Below, one piece after another: positions 6,449 through 12,548 of a stretch of 15,013 nucleotides of DNA. Location: NCBI GenBank assembly GCA_016938395.1, contig JAFGUS010000129.1, positions 1-15,013 on the forward strand. The letters are read 5' to 3'. The notes under the pieces were generated by a model. That model ran no database searches. It saw only the letters and a program-made list of their open reading frames with translations, and was not told the origin of the DNA. This DNA comes from Coriobacteriia bacterium. Lineage in GTDB: Bacteria; Actinomycetota; Coriobacteriia; Anaerosomatales; Anaerosomataceae. How positions within the stretch are numbered: the first letter of the stretch is position 1; every line of letters begins with the position of its first letter. Position numbers and translations under genes: made by a program.

Positions 6449-7810
6449 GTGAGTCGAGAACCTGTGACTGCCAATCGCATACCCGAACCCGTTGAGCCCC
6501 AGGCGCCGATGCCGCAGGACACCGCCACGTACGAGGCGGACGTCTCGAGCCCGCCCCGGCGGATCCTGCGCGGTCTGCGCACCTTCGAGTCGTTCCGCTA
6601 CCGCGACTACTCGTACTTCTTCGGTGGGGCGCTGCTATCCAACATCGGCACCTGGACGCAGACCGTCGCGCTCGGCTGGGTGATCTACGCGCTCACCGCG
6701 TCGTCATCGTCGCTCGGCATCGTGAACTTCCTCTCGGGCATCCCGATCCTGTTCCTCACGCTGGCAGCGGGTTCACTCGTGGACCACATGGACCGCAGGA
6801 AGCTGCTCATCTGGGCGCAGGTGATCATGATGGGGCAGGCAGCGGCGTTCGCGTACCTGAACGCCACCGGGCACATCACCATCGGCTGGATCTACAGCCT
6901 CACGCTCGCAGGCGGCGTGGTCTCGGCATTCATGTCCCCCGCGTGGCAGGCGATGGTGCCCGACCTCGTGCCGCGCGCTTCACTTCTGAACGCCATCGCG
7001 CTCTCCTCGGCGCAGTTCAACGCGGCCCGGCTCGTGGGCCCGATGGTCACCGCGGGAATCATGGCAGCGTTCGTGGCCAACGAGAACCTCGGCATCACGA
7101 TGGTGTTCACCTTCAACGCCGTGAGCTACCTGTTCGTCATCTGGTCGCTTGCGATCATCAGGCCGTCACAGGAGATCCAGAAGCGCGATGGGGAGTCGGC
7201 GCGGCACGCGCTCGGCGCCGGCGTGGTGTACGCGCGGCATCACCGGCACATCGCCATGCACCTGGCGACCGCCGCCATGCTCGTCATCTTCGGCATGACG
7301 TTCATGACGCTGCTGCCGGCTATCGCCGTGGACACGCTCGGACTCGGAAGCACGGGCTACTCGTCACTCATGATGTTCAACGGCCTGGGGGCGCTCTCGG
7401 GAGCCCTCGCGGTGGCGTCGCTCCCGAGGAGCGTGCGTCGCGAGCGCATCATCCGCTACGGGATCCTCGCGATGGCGGTCGGCTCGATACTGCTGGGGCT
7501 CTCCCACTCGTACGTGCTGTCGTCGGCCCTGCTCGTTATGCTCGGCGCGGCGTTCCTCGCCTGCGTGTCGAGCATCAACACCAACCTGCAGACTGCGGCG
7601 CCCAACCACCTGCGCGGACGCATCATGGCGCTGTTCGTCATCTCGCTCATGGGCATGATGCCCTTCGGCGCGCTCGGCTTCGGTGCGCTCGGTGACCTCG
7701 TCGGCCCGGGCGGCGCCGTGGTGGCTGGCGGAGTCGTGCTGCTCGCATGGTCGGCCTATCTGCTCGCGCAGCCGGCCCTGCTGTGCTCGGCTGGAGAATC
7801 AGCCTGCTAG
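6449..7810 (+). CDS. MFS transporter, EntS/MFS_3-like exporter
   Basis: This 453-residue major facilitator protein has about twelve hydrophobic segments starting near residue 56. Family marks include SNIGTWTQTVALGWVIYALT in the first helix and LVDHMDRRKLL at about 110-120, corresponding to the helix 2-3 loop motif A (DRxxRR-like). MSPAWQAMVPDLVPR, LNAIALSSAQFNAARLVGP and NHLRGRIMALFVISLMGMMPFGAL also match. These are typical of EntS-type 'transmembrane secretion effector' exporters; the substrate cannot be told. About 50 hydrophilic residues precede the first helix. The start is uncertain: GTG 6449 is taken, but no clear Shine-Dalgarno is seen there, and GTG 6464 or ATG 6509 would also keep all helices. 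The 114-bp gap before it has a weak -10-like TAGACT at 6356-6361 and a small CTTCCGGAAG palindrome; neither is convincing. Confidence 0.85.
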   Translation: MSREPVTANRIPEPVEPQAPMPQDTATYEADVSSPPRRILRGLRTFESFRYRDYSYFFGGALLSNIGTWTQTVALGWVIYALTASSSSLGIVNFLSGIPILFLTLAAGSLVDHMDRRKLLIWAQVIMMGQAAAFAYLNATGHITIGWIYSLTLAGGVVSAFMSPAWQAMVPDLVPRASLLNAIALSSAQFNAARLVGPMVTAGIMAAFVANENLGITMVFTFNAVSYLFVIWSLAIIRPSQEIQKRDGESARHALGAGVVYARHHRHIAMHLATAAMLVIFGMTFMTLLPAIAVDTLGLGSTGYSSLMMFNGLGALSGALAVASLPRSVRRERIIRYGILAMAVGSILLGLSHSYVLSSALLVMLGAAFLACVSSINTNLQTAAPNHLRGRIMALFVISLMGMMPFGALGFGALGDLVGPGGAVVAGGVVLLAWSAYLLAQPALLCSAGESAC

Positions 7811-7839
7811 ATGCCTCAGGACGGCGCGCACCGCGATAA

Positions 7840-7856
7840 TTGGCACGCTCGTTGCA
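7840..7856 (+). promoter_or_regulatory. Sigma-54 (RpoN) type -24/-12 promoter
   Basis: TTGGCACG at 7840-7847, four bases, then TTGCA at 7852-7856 match the sigma-54 consensus YTGGCACG-N4-TTGCW at every fixed position. The GG and GC dinucleotides are ten bases apart, as required. The predicted start of transcription is near 7867. It begins 29 bp after the stop of the MFS gene and reads into a gap with no ORF. A short inverted repeat, GGCTG-N6-CAGCC (7789-7804), lies about 65-80 bp upstream of the predicted start and might be an activator site, but this is weak. Confidence 0.65.
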
Positions 7857-7866
7857 AAAGGTTCTC

Positions 7867-7964
7867 GCAGAGCAGAGCGACCCGCAACCCTCCCCCCCTC
7901 GGACGCGGGGTACGCCGCTCGAAACGAAACGAGGCGCGTCCCCCCACGCGCCTCGTTCACTTTT
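7867..7964 (+). ncRNA. Predicted C-rich small RNA (about 98 nt) from the sigma-54 promoter
   Basis: The boundaries come from the sigma-54 element (start near 7867) and the terminator hairpin ending in TTTT at 7961-7964. There is no ATG in the interval. A first stem pairs CCCGC (7881-7885) with GCGGG (7905-7909), extended by GCG/CGC below bulges. Its loop contains CCCT followed by seven C residues and CTC. The second stem is the terminator, with loop CCCCCC. Two exposed C-rich, UCCC-containing loops recall Gram-positive small RNAs that bind Shine-Dalgarno sequences. Existence, ends and function are inferred; the sequence alone does not prove transcription. Confidence 0.45.
7928..7964 (+). terminator. 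Rho-independent terminator of the MFS gene / predicted small RNA
   Basis: AACGAGGCGCGT (7928-7939) pairs perfectly with ACGCGCCTCGTT (7946-7957) around six C residues. After CAC comes TTTT at 7961-7964. The 12-bp GC-rich stem is strong; the T tract is short and slightly displaced. Confidence 0.8.
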
Positions 7965-8023
7965 CCGGGGACCGGAACCCGACAGCACCGGACACGTCGG
8001 TGCTGGCGTTCGGCTCCCGGAAA
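7962..8023. repeat. 62-nt nested imperfect inverted repeat between two terminators
   Basis: The outer arms TTTCCGGG (7962-7969) and CCCGGAAA (8016-8023) are perfect complements. The middle arms CCGGAAC (7972-7978) and GTTCGG (8008-8013) pair with one bulged G. The inner arms CAGCACCG (7983-7990) and CGGTGCTG (7998-8005) pair perfectly around a 7-nt loop. The three levels nest in order, so the whole element can fold as one long interrupted hairpin. It abuts the terminators on both sides. Role unknown. Confidence 0.7.
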
Positions 8024-8056
8024 CACGAAGGCCCGGCATCCTGCCGGGCCTTCGTG
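8021..8056 (-). terminator. Terminator of the pst operon
   Basis: CACGAAGGCCCGGCA (8024-8038) and TGCCGGGCCTTCGTG (8042-8056) form a perfect 15-bp stem with a 3-nt loop, 24 bp beyond the pstB stop. Read on the minus strand it is followed by a short TTT. The stem could also act on plus-strand transcripts. Confidence 0.8.
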
Positions 8057-8080
8057 CCGCTGGAGGGAGCGGGGCCGTGC

Positions 8081-8947
8081 CTAGCCGAACCGCCCGGTGA
8101 TGTACGACTCGGTCCGCGAGTCATCGGGGTTCGTGAACATCTTCTTCGTCTCGTCCATCTCGATGAGATGCGCGGGCTCGTCGAGACTCTCCCGCAGCAT
8201 GAACGCCGTCTGGTCGGAGATGCGCGCCGCCTGCTGCATGTTGTGGGTGACGATGACGATCGTCACCGAGCTCTTGAGTTCGGCGATGGTGTCCTCGATC
8301 TGCTGCGTGGAGATCGGGTCGAGCGCCGATGCGGGCTCGTCCATGAGGATGACCTCGGGCTTGGTCGCGAGGGCCCGCGCAATGCACAACCGCTGCTGTT
8401 GGCCGCCGGAGAGCTCGAACGCGTGCTTCTTGAGGTTGTTCTTCACCTCGACCCACAGGGCGGCGCCTCTGAGCGACTCCTCCACGAGCTCGTCAAGCTC
8501 ACCACGCTTGCGGATGCCCTGCGTGCGCGGCCCGTACGCCACGTTGTCGTAGATGGTCATCGGGAAGGGGTTGGGGCGCTGGAACACCTGACCCACGCGC
8601 ATGCGCAGTTCGACCGGGTCCATCGCCTTGCCCATGATGTCGGAACCGTCAAGGGTGATCGCCCCACCGATACTGACGTTGCCGAGCTCGTCGTTCATGC
8701 GGTTGAGGCATCGGAGAAGCGTCGACTTCCCGCACCCCGACGGGCCGATCAGCGCGGTGACCGAGCGCGGTGGGACGTACATGCTCACGCCCTCGATGAC
8801 CGTCTCCCGGCCGTAGGCTACCGAGACGCCCGTGAGCGAGAAGCTGCCGCGGATGTCACGCGCGCTTTCCGCGGCCCGCACTGCGCTCGGCGCCATGTCG
8901 GCGCTCATCGCGACGGTCCCGTCTCCTGACATGCGAAGCGGACTCAC
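8081..8947 (-). CDS. pstB: Phosphate ABC transporter ATP-binding protein PstB
   Basis: PstB is the cytoplasmic ATPase that drives phosphate import through PstC/PstA. The 288 residues show Walker [10 protein letters not shown] (about 68-76), the Q-loop region [20 protein letters not shown] typical of PstB, the ABC signature [16 protein letters not shown] (178-193), Walker [14 protein letters not shown] and the H-loop [12 protein letters not shown]. The C-terminus matches PstB (TKKMFTNP, then YITGRFG). The chosen start is GTG 8947, overlapping the pstA stop as GTGA, with AGGAGG and GGAAGG sites just upstream. The open frame continues to 9058 but inside pstA. About 40 non-conserved residues precede the ABC domain. 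It is the last gene of pstSCAB. No phoU follows, although phoU often ends this operon. Confidence 0.95.
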   Translation of the reverse strand: MSPLRMSGDGTVAMSADMAPSAVRAAESARDIRGSFSLTGVSVAYGRETVIEGVSMYVPPRSVTALIGPSGCGKSTLLRCLNRMNDELGNVSIGGAITLDGSDIMGKAMDPVELRMRVGQVFQRPNPFPMTIYDNVAYGPRTQGIRKRGELDELVEESLRGAALWVEVKNNLKKHAFELSGGQQQRLCIARALATKPEVILMDEPASALDPISTQQIEDTIAELKSSVTIVIVTHNMQQAARISDQTAFMLRESLDEPAHLIEMDETKKMFTNPDDSRTESYITGRFG

Positions 8948-9810
8948 CACTTGACCTTCCTCCTCTGAACCGAACGCCACGCGGCAGCGACCACGCTGAC
9001 CGCGCTCACACCCGCCACGAGCACGAGAGCGGTGCCCCAGACGAGCTCGCGGTTCCACCCGGGAACCGACGTTACCTGCGCGTAGATGTGATACGGGAGC
9101 GCCATGAACTGCGATGACGGGCCGTCGGGCAGACGGCGCATCTGGAACACGGCGCCCGTGAACAGAATCGGCGCCGTCTCACCGGCCGCCCGCGCGAGAC
9201 CGAGGATCGAACCGGTGATGATGCCGGGCGCCGCGGCGGGCAGCACGACCTTGTAGATGGTCCGGAGTCGCGTGGCGCCGAGCGCGAGCGATGCCTGACG
9301 CAGGTCCTGCGGGATCTGCCGCAGCGCCTCCTCGGTGGCGGTGATCACCACAGGCAGCGTCATGCACGTGAGCGTGAGCGCTGCCGCGATGATCGACCGG
9401 CCGAAGCCGGCGAGCAGCACGAAGGCCGCCAGGCCGAACAGTCCGTAGACGATCGACGGCACGCCGGCCATGTTGGTGATGGCGAGCCGGATCGCACGCG
9501 TGCTGAAGTTCCTCGGCGCGTACTCGGACAGATACACACCCGCGAGCACACCGATCGGCAGGGTGAGCGCCGCGGTTGCAAGCGTCACGTAGAACGTACC
9601 GACGATGACCGGCAGGATCCCTCCTTCGCGGCCGCGGTCGCGCGGCACGTCGGAGAGGAAGGTCCAGTCGATGGCGCCGACGCCGTTGTAGACGATGTAG
9701 CCGAGGACGAAGACCGCCAGCGCCACCACTGAAAGCGCGACCAGCCCTGTGACGACCTTGGCGGCCGCCTCGGCGGACCGAGCGCGACGCGTGTGTGCGG
9801 TGCGACTCAT
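8944..9810 (-). CDS. pstA: Phosphate ABC transporter permease PstA
   Basis: PstA is one of the two inner-membrane permeases of the phosphate importer. The 288 residues contain about six hydrophobic segments, the first near 18-40. The ABC permease EAA-type loop reads [20 protein letters not shown], followed by [28 protein letters not shown], which is diagnostic for PstA. The periplasmic entry segment [21 protein letters not shown] also fits the family. ATG 9810 is preferred because it overlaps the pstC stop as ATGA; a GTG at 9819 would add three residues. A purine-rich stretch (GGAAGCGGTGG) lies upstream. It is translationally coupled with both neighbours. Confidence 0.94.
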   Translation of the reverse strand: MSRTAHTRRARSAEAAAKVVTGLVALSVVALAVFVLGYIVYNGVGAIDWTFLSDVPRDRGREGGILPVIVGTFYVTLATAALTLPIGVLAGVYLSEYAPRNFSTRAIRLAITNMAGVPSIVYGLFGLAAFVLLAGFGRSIIAAALTLTCMTLPVVITATEEALRQIPQDLRQASLALGATRLRTIYKVVLPAAAPGIITGSILGLARAAGETAPILFTGAVFQMRRLPDGPSSQFMALPYHIYAQVTSVPGWNRELVWGTALVLVAGVSAVSVVAAAWRSVQRRKVKW

Positions 9811-10733
9811 CGGCGCCACCGCTTCCGCTGGCGCTCAAGCACGAGATCGGCCGCCAGATTGATCGCAAAGGTGATGGTGAAGAGCACGAGACCGACCGCG
9901 AAGAGCACCGAGTAGTGCAGTCCGCCCTGAACGACCTCACCCATCTCGGCGGCGATCGTCCCGGTCATGGTGCGCACCGACTCGAGGACGCTCACGGGCA
10001 TGACCGCCGCATTGCCGGTGAGCATGAGCACCGCCATGGTCTCACCGATCGCCCGACCCAGACCGAGCATGACGGCGGCGAAGATACCCGAACTCGCCGC
10101 CGGGATGGTCACTTTGAAGGTGGTCTGCCACCGCGTGTTGCCGAGCGCCGCAGAGCCCTGTCTGAGGTCCACAGGGACGGCATGCAGCGCGTCCTCGGAG
10201 ATGGAGATGACGGTCGGGATGGACATGATGCCGAGCACCACCCCGCCGGTGAGCGCGGTCATGCCGCTGTTGAGCACGAACACGTCCTTCACGAGCGGGA
10301 TGAGGACGGCTACGCCGATGAGGCCGTAGACGACTGAAGGAACGGCCGCCATGAACTCGATGATCGACTTCATGACCTCCTTGACGAGCCGTCCCGAGAA
10401 CTCAGAGATATAGACCGCCGCCGCCACGCCCACCGGGACAGAGACCACGAGAGCCACGCCGGTCACGAACAGTGAGCCTACGATGAGCGGAAGCATGCCG
10501 AACTTGCCGGGAGATGATGTCGGGTACCACGCCGTGGTGCTGAGCATGGTGAAGAGACCGGCCTCGTTGACCGCTCGAAGCGAGTTCCACATGAGGAAGA
10601 TCGCAATGGCGCCGAGGATGATGATGGCCATCCATCCACACAGGTAGATGATGGCCCGGACGACGGCCTCGGCCGCACGACGTGAGGTCGTGCGGCCGAG
10701 CCTCCGCCCGCTGGAGGTGGCGGGGGTCGTCAT
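9807..10733 (-). CDS. pstC: Phosphate ABC transporter permease PstC
   Basis: PstC pairs with PstA to form the membrane channel of the phosphate importer. The 308 residues have a basic N-terminus, a first membrane segment near 27-48 and about five more. The segment WYPTSSPGKFGMLPLIVGSLFVT is typical of PstC, as are the EAA loop EDALHAVPVDLRQGSAALG and IPAASSGIFAAVMLGLGRAIGETMAVLMLTGN. ATG 10733 lies five bases after the pstS stop. No clear Shine-Dalgarno is seen in the end of pstS, so translation may depend on coupling. It overlaps pstA by ATGA. Length is normal for the family. Confidence 0.95.
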   Translation of the reverse strand: MTTPATSSGRRLGRTTSRRAAEAVVRAIIYLCGWMAIIILGAIAIFLMWNSLRAVNEAGLFTMLSTTAWYPTSSPGKFGMLPLIVGSLFVTGVALVVSVPVGVAAAVYISEFSGRLVKEVMKSIIEFMAAVPSVVYGLIGVAVLIPLVKDVFVLNSGMTALTGGVVLGIMSIPTVISISEDALHAVPVDLRQGSAALGNTRWQTTFKVTIPAASSGIFAAVMLGLGRAIGETMAVLMLTGNAAVMPVSVLESVRTMTGTIAAEMGEVVQGGLHYSVLFAVGLVLFTITFAINLAADLVLERQRKRWRR

Positions 10734-10738
10734 CTGCG

Positions 10739-11632
10739 TTACGGGAGCGGCACGAAGCCCTCGTCGGCCACGAGCTGCTGCCCCTCGGGGCCGAGGATCC
10801 AGTCGAGGAACGCCTTCATCAGGCCCTCGGGGTCACCGTCACTGTACATGTAGAGGTAACGGCTGATCGCGTAGGAACCGTCCGCCGCCGTCTCGACCGA
10901 CGCCTTGACACCGTCGATGGCGACGACCTTGACGTCGGGGGTCAGGTAGCCGAGACCGATGTAGCCGATGCCGGCCTCGTTGGCCACGACCTCGTCCACG
11001 ATCGCCTGGTTCGAGGGCAGGAGCTTCGCAGTGGCTGCGTACTCGGCATCCTCACCGACCACGGCCTCCTTGAAGAACTCGTAGGTGCCCGAAGAACTGT
11101 CGCGGCTCAGGAGAACGATCTCGGCGTCGATGCCGCCGACGTCTTTCCAGTTCGTGATCTCACCGCGGAAGATCTGGCCGAGCTGGTCGAGCGTGAGGGC
11201 CTCGACACCGTTGGCCGGGTTCACGACAACGGCGATACCGTCGATGGCGACCTTGTGCTCCTTGATGTCCATACCCTTGGACGCGCCGTCGGCGAGCTCC
11301 TCGTCCTTGATGTCACGTGAGGAGTTGGCGAAGTCCACGGTGCCGTTCAGCAGTGCCGCGATACCCGTGCCCGAGCCGCCGCCCTGGACCGAGATCTCCA
11401 CCATCGGGTTCTCGTCCATGAACGCCTCGCTCCAGGCGGTCGACACGTTCAGGAGCGTGTCCGAACCCTGGATATCGATCGTGCCCTCGAGCTCGGCGGC
11501 GGGCTCTTCCGCCGGCTCTTCGGTCGGCTCTTCGGCCGGCTCCTCGGTCTCGGTGCTGCACCCGGCAAGACCGAACGATCCCACCAGCAGCGTAGCGACC
11601 AGACCGAACATGACGAGCTTCTTGAGATCCAC
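10739..11632 (-). CDS. pstS: Phosphate-binding lipoprotein PstS
   Basis: PstS captures phosphate outside the membrane and hands it to PstCA. The 297-residue form has a lipoprotein signal: KK at the N-terminus, a hydrophobic stretch and lipobox LAGC with Cys25. Next comes an acidic linker, EEPAEEPTEEPAEEP (about 30-44), which likely spaces the domain from the membrane. Phosphate-site motifs follow: GSDT (56-59), QGGGSGTG (83-90), FANSSRDI (110-117 region) and SRDSSSGTYEFF (176-187). GTG 11632 is chosen because AAGGAG at 11640-11645 is 7 bases away; GTG 11638 would leave only one base. It is the first gene of pstSCAB, reading away from the regulator pair, with a candidate Pho box in the shared upstream region. 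Confidence 0.95.
   Translation of the reverse strand: MDLKKLVMFGLVATLLVGSFGLAGCSTETEEPAEEPTEEPAEEPAAELEGTIDIQGSDTLLNVSTAWSEAFMDENPMVEISVQGGGSGTGIAALLNGTVDFANSSRDIKDEELADGASKGMDIKEHKVAIDGIAVVVNPANGVEALTLDQLGQIFRGEITNWKDVGGIDAEIVLLSRDSSSGTYEFFKEAVVGEDAEYAATAKLLPSNQAIVDEVVANEAGIGYIGLGYLTPDVKVVAIDGVKASVETAADGSYAISRYLYMYSDGDPEGLMKAFLDWILGPEGQQLVADEGFVPLP
11503..11550 (-). repeat. Four tandem 12-bp units coding the PstS acidic linker
   Basis: Units start at 11503, 11515, 11527 and 11539, each of the type GGCTCTTCGGYC (plus-strand reading) with one or two changes. On the coding strand they give repeated Glu-Glu-Pro-Ala/Thr-type residues just after the lipidated cysteine. Such repeats may vary in number between strains. 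Confidence 0.85.
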
Positions 11633-11664
11633 GCTCACACTCCTTGTCTCGTACCGACATCTTC

Positions 11665-11683
11665 GGCCGGCGCTTCACCGGCC
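11665..11683 (-). promoter_or_regulatory. Small hairpin in the pstS leader
   Basis: GGCCGG (11665-11670) pairs with CCGGCC (11678-11683) around seven bases, some 20 nt upstream of the pstS ribosome site. The stem is only 6 bp and may be chance in GC-rich DNA. The complement of 11691-11696 (TAGCCT) is a weak -10 candidate nearby. Confidence 0.25.
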
Positions 11684-11746
11684 ATGCATCAGGCTAGGGC
11701 TGAACGGCCGCGCGGTGGTTGCAGGCGTGTAAAACATCGAAAGACC

Positions 11747-11779
11747 ATGTGAACTTACTGTTACATGACTGTGCTAACG
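11747..11779. promoter_or_regulatory. Candidate Pho box: three 11-bp-phased repeats
   Basis: On the plus strand the units ATGTGAACTTA, CTGTTACATGA and CTGTGCTAACG begin at 11747, 11758 and 11769, with TGT at identical phase. On the minus strand the same bases read AGCACA, GTAACA and TTCACA, each 11 bp apart, like the TTNACA-N5 repeats bound by PhoP. An 11-bp spacing of direct repeats is the known form of Pho boxes. Placed between pstS and the phoB-type gene, it could serve both directions. Assignment is by pattern and context only. Confidence 0.55.
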
Positions 11780-11793
11780 TCGGTGGCGGTGTC

Positions 11794-11799
11794 TAGAAT
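11794..11799 (+). promoter_or_regulatory. -10 element of the phoB-phoR operon
   Basis: TAGAAT differs from TATAAT by one base and lies 38 bp before the ATG of the response regulator. No good -35 is present. Instead the candidate Pho box ends 14 bp upstream, as in activator-dependent pho promoters. The ribosome site GGGAG follows at 11825-11829. Confidence 0.5.
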
Positions 11800-11837
11800 G
11801 GCGCGAAAGCCAGCCGACCGCGTCGGGAGTGTGAGCA

Positions 11838-12548
11838 ATGGCACGAGTGCTCGTTGTAGAGGACGACCCCATCATCCGGCAGACCGTGGCGTACGCCCTC
11901 GGCCGTGCGGGGTTCGAGACCTCTGCCGCCGCAGACGGCCTCGAGGGTCTCGACCTCGCGCATCGCGAGAATCCCGACTGCATCGTGCTCGACCTCATGC
12001 TCCCCGGCATCGACGGCTACCGTTTCGCCGAGGAGGTGCGCCGTACCAACAGTGAGGTGGCGATCATCATGGTCACCGCGCTCGACGGCGAGCGAGACAC
12101 CGTGCGCGGCCTCGATGCCGGTGCCGACGACTACCTCACCAAGCCGTTCGCGATGGAGGAGCTACTCGCCCGTGTGCGAGCCAACCTCCGGCGCGTGCGC
12201 ACGCGCAGCGTGCTCGAAGCCGAGGAGACCATCGAGGTGGGCGACCTGGAGATCGAGCCGGCGCAGCTGCGCGCCACGGTGGCAGGTTCCCCCGCACGGG
12301 TGCGGCTCAAGGAGTTCCAGCTCCTGCTCGCGCTCGCGCGCAACAGCGGCACGCTCATGTCGCGCCAGCGGCTCGCGCGCGAGGTGTGGGGCTACGAGTT
12401 CCTGCCGTCCTCCCGGACCATCGACGTGCACATCCGCCGTCTACGCCAGGCAATCGAAGACCCCTCCGCATACCGCTACATCCACACCGTGCACGGCGTC
12501 GGCTATCGCTTCGATCCCCAGCTGCGGGACGAGACGCAGGCATCGTGA
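11838..12548 (+). CDS. phoB: PhoB/PhoP-type response regulator (OmpR family)
   Basis: This 236-residue two-component response regulator is likely the activator of the phosphate-starvation genes. The receiver domain (about 1-118) has acidic pocket residues ED at 8-9, phosphoacceptor Asp52 in VLDLMLPGIDG, Thr80 in IMVTAL and Lys102 in YLTKPF. The winged-helix DNA-binding domain (about 135-230) has FQLLLALARNSGTLMSRQRL and the recognition region SRTIDVHIRRLRQAIED, ending in the wing YIHTVHGVGYRF. GGGAG sits 8 bases before ATG. The gene overlaps the sensor kinase gene by GTGA and diverges from pstS, which is why the Pho role is preferred over other OmpR-type roles. Binding to the 11-bp repeats upstream would give autoregulation (inference). 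Confidence 0.92.
   Translation: MARVLVVEDDPIIRQTVAYALGRAGFETSAAADGLEGLDLAHRENPDCIVLDLMLPGIDGYRFAEEVRRTNSEVAIIMVTALDGERDTVRGLDAGADDYLTKPFAMEELLARVRANLRRVRTRSVLEAEETIEVGDLEIEPAQLRATVAGSPARVRLKEFQLLLALARNSGTLMSRQRLAREVWGYEFLPSSRTIDVHIRRLRQAIEDPSAYRYIHTVHGVGYRFDPQLRDETQAS

Noticed and set aside
7835..7840. GATAAT as an alternative sigma-70 -10 box near the sigma-54 site
   Set aside because: No suitable -35 hexamer 16-18 bp upstream. The overlapping sigma-54 match is far better.
7811..8929. Plus-strand open frame running from the gap into pstB
   Set aside because: It crosses two terminator hairpins and a nested inverted repeat, then runs antisense to pstB. The translation has no coherent domain.
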